Of a DNA stretch of 64,000 nucleotides, positions 62,772 to 64,000 are shown in pieces. Origin of the DNA: Marinobacterium weihaiense (GTDB lineage: Bacteria; Pseudomonadota; Gammaproteobacteria; Pseudomonadales; Balneatricaceae). The translations under genes were made by a program, and so were the position numbers. Position 1 is the stretch's first letter; every line of letters begins with the position of its first letter. The stretch spans positions 1 to 64,000 of the forward strand of contig NZ_JAHQZT010000012.1 in assembly GCF_019061305.1 (NCBI RefSeq), in the 5' to 3' direction. The notes under the pieces are model-generated. The model was not told where the DNA came from. It was given only the letters and a program-made list of their open reading frames with translations, and ran no database searches.

Positions 62772-64000
62772 ATGAAAACGGATGTGGTAATTCTGGCGGC
62801 CGGGCAAGGCAGCCGCATGAAATCGGCTTTGCCCAAGGTGATGCACAAGCTGGCCGGCAAGCCGATGGTTCAGCATGTCGTGGACAGTGCGCGCAGGCTG
62901 GCACCGGAAGGATTGCATCTGGTGATCGGGCACGAAGGCGAGCAGGTCGAGCAGGCCCTGGCGGGTCAGGCTCTGTCATTTGTCTGGCAACGCGAGCAGC
63001 TGGGCACCGGTCATGCGGTGGCTCAGGCGATGCCCAATATTGATCGGGACTCGGTGGTACTGGTGCTCTACGGCGACGTGCCGCTGACGCGCCCGGATAC
63101 CCTGCGGCAGCTGGTCAAACTCGCGTCCGAGGGCGACCTGGGCCTGCTGACGGTGAAGCTGGATGATCCCGCCGGATACGGCCGTATCATCCGCAATGCG
63201 GTCGGCGACGTGGTTGCAATTGTCGAGCACAAGGATGCCACCGAGCAGGAAAAGCTGGTCCGTGAAGTCAACACCGGTATTCTGGCACTGCCATCGGCCG
63301 CGCTGCATGAATGGCTGCCGCGCCTGTCCGCCGATAACGCCCAGGGCGAGTATTACCTCACGGATGTGATTGCCATGGCGGCGGAAGCTGGGATGCGGGT
63401 GCGTGCGATCCAGCCCGAAGCCGAGCAGGAAGTGCAAGGCGTAAACAATCGCCAGCAACTGGCGCAGCTGGAACGCTGGTATCAGCGTCAGCAGGCCGAA
63501 CAACTGATGGCCGAAGGTGTCACTCTGGCCGATCCCGCGCGTCTCGACATTCGCGGCGAGCTCCAGGCGGCCCCGGATGTGCTCATCGATATCAACACGA
63601 TTTTCGAAGGCGAAGTGGTACTGGGCGAGGGCGTCGAGATCGGCGCCAACTGCATCATTCGTAACGCCCGCATCGGTGCCGGTACCCGTGTGGAAGCCAA
63701 CTCCATCATCGATGGTGCCGTTGTAGCCGAAAACGCCCAGATAGGTCCTTTTGCACGTTTGCGTCCAGGTACCGAGATGGCGGCCGGCAGCAAGGTCGGC
63801 AACTTTGTCGAAACCAAGAAGGCGCTTATTGGTGAAGGCTCCAAGGTCAATCACCTGACCTATATCGGCGATGCCGAGATTGGGCGCGAGGTGAATGTCG
63901 GTGCCGGCACCATCACCTGCAACTATGATGGCGTCAACAAGTCGCTGACCCGCATCGGCGACGGCGCCTTCATCGGCTCCAACAGCTCACTGGTCGCACC
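62772..64000 (+). CDS. glmU: GlmU, bifunctional UDP-GlcNAc pyrophosphorylase / GlcN-1-P acetyltransferase (C-terminus outside window)
   Basis: 409 codons are present of about 455 expected. The uridyltransferase domain opens VVILAAGQGSRMKSALPKVMHKLAGKPMVQHVV, with QLGTGHAVAQAMP, YGDVPL and NTGILALP. From about residue 250 hexapeptide repeats form the left-handed beta-helix acetyltransferase domain (KVNHLTYIGDAEIGREVNVGAGTITCNYDG). It makes UDP-GlcNAc for peptidoglycan and LPS. A glmU gene downstream of the atp operon is a common gammaproteobacterial arrangement. Confidence 0.97.
   Translation, partial: MKTDVVILAAGQGSRMKSALPKVMHKLAGKPMVQHVVDSARRLAPEGLHLVIGHEGEQVEQALAGQALSFVWQREQLGTGHAVAQAMPNIDRDSVVLVLYGDVPLTRPDTLRQLVKLASEGDLGLLTVKLDDPAGYGRIIRNAVGDVVAIVEHKDATEQEKLVREVNTGILALPSAALHEWLPRLSADNAQGEYYLTDVIAMAAEAGMRVRAIQPEAEQEVQGVNNRQQLAQLERWYQRQQAEQLMAEGVTLADPARLDIRGELQAAPDVLIDINTIFEGEVVLGEGVEIGANCIIRNARIGAGTRVEANSIIDGAVVAENAQIGPFARLRPGTEMAAGSKVGNFVETKKALIGEGSKVNHLTYIGDAEIGREVNVGAGTITCNYDGVNKSLTRIGDGAFIGSNSSLVA

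Overview
The window is chromosomal DNA of a free-living gammaproteobacterium, fairly GC-rich with dense coding and no insertion sequences, prophage, rRNA, tRNA or CRISPR arrays that I could see. Gene content and order (dprA-tsaC-hemF-aroE; def-fmt-rsmB-trkA; glyQ-glyS; gyrB-recF-dnaN-dnaA; rpmH-rnpA-yidC-mnmE; mnmG-rsmG-parA-parB; atpIBEFHAGDC; glmU) are those around the replication origin of Pseudomonadales/Oceanospirillales-type bacteria. I cannot name the genus from the sequence.

Layout. 1-4.0 kb: zinc uptake. A znuA fragment (minus) diverges from zur-znuC-znuB across a perfect Zur palindrome, followed by a MATE/DinF exporter. 4.0-6.3 kb: a secreted sorbosone-dehydrogenase-like beta-propeller and a Fur-box-preceded LbtU-type siderophore porin. 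6.3-9.9 kb: tag, a YheV zinc-ribbon protein and prlC (minus), then a gamma-carbonic-anhydrase-like protein. 10.0-18.7 kb: the most accessory part, an iron-responsive periplasmic/outer-membrane cluster. A Fur box leads into imelysin, a di-heme DUF1111-type oxidoreductase, a second imelysin, a Tat-exported DUF1513 propeller and a MauG/cytochrome c peroxidase-like di-heme protein; a second, stronger Fur box then precedes a TonB-dependent receptor. 18.8-27.6 kb (minus): Lon-family protease, aroE, hemF, tsaC, purK, purE, dprA and a LysM protein. 27.7-37.5 kb: def, fmt, rsmB, trkA, trkH, lpxL-like (minus), glyQ and glyS. 37.5-45.4 kb (minus): gyrB, recF, dnaN and dnaA, interrupted by an unrecognised plus-strand gene between recF and dnaN. 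45.9-64 kb (plus): rpmH, rnpA, yidC, mnmE, mnmG, rsmG, parA, parB, the full F1Fo ATP synthase operon, a TrmB-type regulator (minus) and the start of glmU.

Replication and segregation signals are rich here. A perfect 16-bp parS palindrome lies between the convergent terminators of glyS and gyrB, and a second near-parS lies inside rsmB; ParA and ParB are encoded about 15 kb further on. Two intergenic regions compete as oriC. The dnaA-rpmH gap has one perfect DnaA box, which overlaps the likely dnaA promoter, and sits at a divergent gene boundary. The 857-bp mnmE-mnmG gap has three perfect DnaA boxes, many near matches and an AT-rich direct-repeat tract like an unwinding element.

The best candidate for poorly described biology is the Fur-controlled imelysin/di-heme/propeller/TonB-receptor cluster, whose parts suggest iron capture at the outer membrane coupled to periplasmic redox chemistry. 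The second is the orphan gene wedged between recF and dnaN.
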